DNA of 41,143 nucleotides from Hydrogenophilales bacterium (GTDB lineage Bacteria > Pseudomonadota > Gammaproteobacteria > Burkholderiales > Thiobacillaceae): positions 1 through 41,143 of the forward strand of contig JACPYT010000008.1 of NCBI GenBank assembly GCA_016195805.1. Reading direction: 5' to 3'. The position numbers and the translations under genes are program-made. The number at the start of each line of letters is the position of its first letter. The stretch's first letter is position 1. This document shows, piece by piece, positions 40,818 to 41,143 of the stretch. The notes under the pieces are model-generated. The model was not told the DNA's origin. It saw only the letters and a list, made by a program, of their open reading frames with translations, and did no database searches.

Positions 40818-41143
40818 ATGGCCGTCATCGAACTCACCAAGGACAATTTCGAATCCACCATCAACGGCAGCGACGTCGTCGTCGTCGACTTCTGGGCGCC
40901 GTGGTGCGGGCCCTGCCGTGGATTTGCGCCGATTTTCGAGGCTGCGTCGGACAAGCACGCCAACATCGTTTTCGCCAAGGTCAACACCGAGGTCGAGCAG
41001 GAACTGGCCGGCTACTTCCAGATCCGCTCCATTCCCACGCTGATGGTATTCCGCGAACAGGTCATTCTCTATTCCGAGGCCGGCTCGCTGCCCGCCAATG
41101 CGCTGGATTCACTGATCGAACAGGTGATGGGACTGGACATGGC
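40818..41143 (+). CDS. Thioredoxin-family protein (partial)
   Basis: The first 108 residues show a thioredoxin fold with redox motif WCGPC (C30, C33), the IRSIPTLMVF cis-proline loop and no signal peptide, so it is cytoplasmic. It differs from TrxA in having R-G-F after the motif. The gene runs off the window end. GCGGGA lies before the ATG. Confidence 0.9.
   Translation, partial: MAVIELTKDNFESTINGSDVVVVDFWAPWCGPCRGFAPIFEAASDKHANIVFAKVNTEVEQELAGYFQIRSIPTLMVFREQVILYSEAGSLPANALDSLIEQVMGLDM

Overview
The window is high-GC chromosomal DNA that looks betaproteobacterial. The evidence is the argH/algZ-algR and cyaY/lptM-lysA gene orders, a torF-glnK-amtB nitrogen operon, a PEP-CTERM/PrsT surface-protein system and an alanine/lysine-rich H1-like protein. 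A Nitrosomonadales or Rhodocyclales relative is plausible, but genus cannot be set from the sequence alone. No rRNA, tRNA or CRISPR was seen.

Layout. 1-139: 3' end of an IS3-family insertion sequence. 229-3935: a visibly AT-richer, probably acquired pair of genes (secreted ankyrin-repeat protein, unknown membrane protein). 4152-17146: a ten-gene leftward operon for guanidine nitrogen assimilation. 17196-20166: the nitrogen-status operon torF-glnK-amtB. 20243-23024: ubiK, a comM-like gene and a VIT1/CCC1 transporter. 23034-27505: rhodanese, a PEP-CTERM protein and prsT. 27568-31275: metH. 31292-33903: nudF and the algZ-algR two-component system. 33919-37613: argH, a cysteine-rich MarR protein, cyaY, lptM and lysA. 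37614-38372: an H1-like protein with a structured leader. 38385-39981: msrPQ. 39982-41143: a small orphan gene, a structured RNA candidate and the start of a thioredoxin gene.

The main result is the guanidine operon. An ABC importer (15955-16953, 14952-15914, 14024-14941) is followed by a creatininase-family enzyme, a type III glutamine synthetase, a NikR-like regulator, two DUF1989 proteins of the carboxyguanidine deiminase type, a biotin-dependent urea/guanidine carboxylase and allophanate hydrolase. Directly before the carboxylase start codon are two small hairpins with identical ACGA loops joined by 11 nt, which is the architecture of the guanidine-II (mini-ykkC) riboswitch. It points to guanidine, not urea, as the substrate. 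The operon also has a sigma-54 promoter, NtrC-like upstream sites and a 19-bp dyad at the predicted start of transcription that could be the operator of the NikR-like protein. Two related REP/MITE-like elements sit 2-3 nt after two consecutive stop codons inside the operon.

The neighbouring torF-glnK-amtB operon has a sigma-54 promoter and two full NtrC dyads, so ammonium sensing and guanidine scavenging appear to share nitrogen control. A second sigma-54 theme is seen at the PEP-CTERM gene and prsT: each has a GG-N10-GC promoter and, about 100 bp upstream, a related TGTCGRC...ACA motif that may bind the PrsR-type activator.
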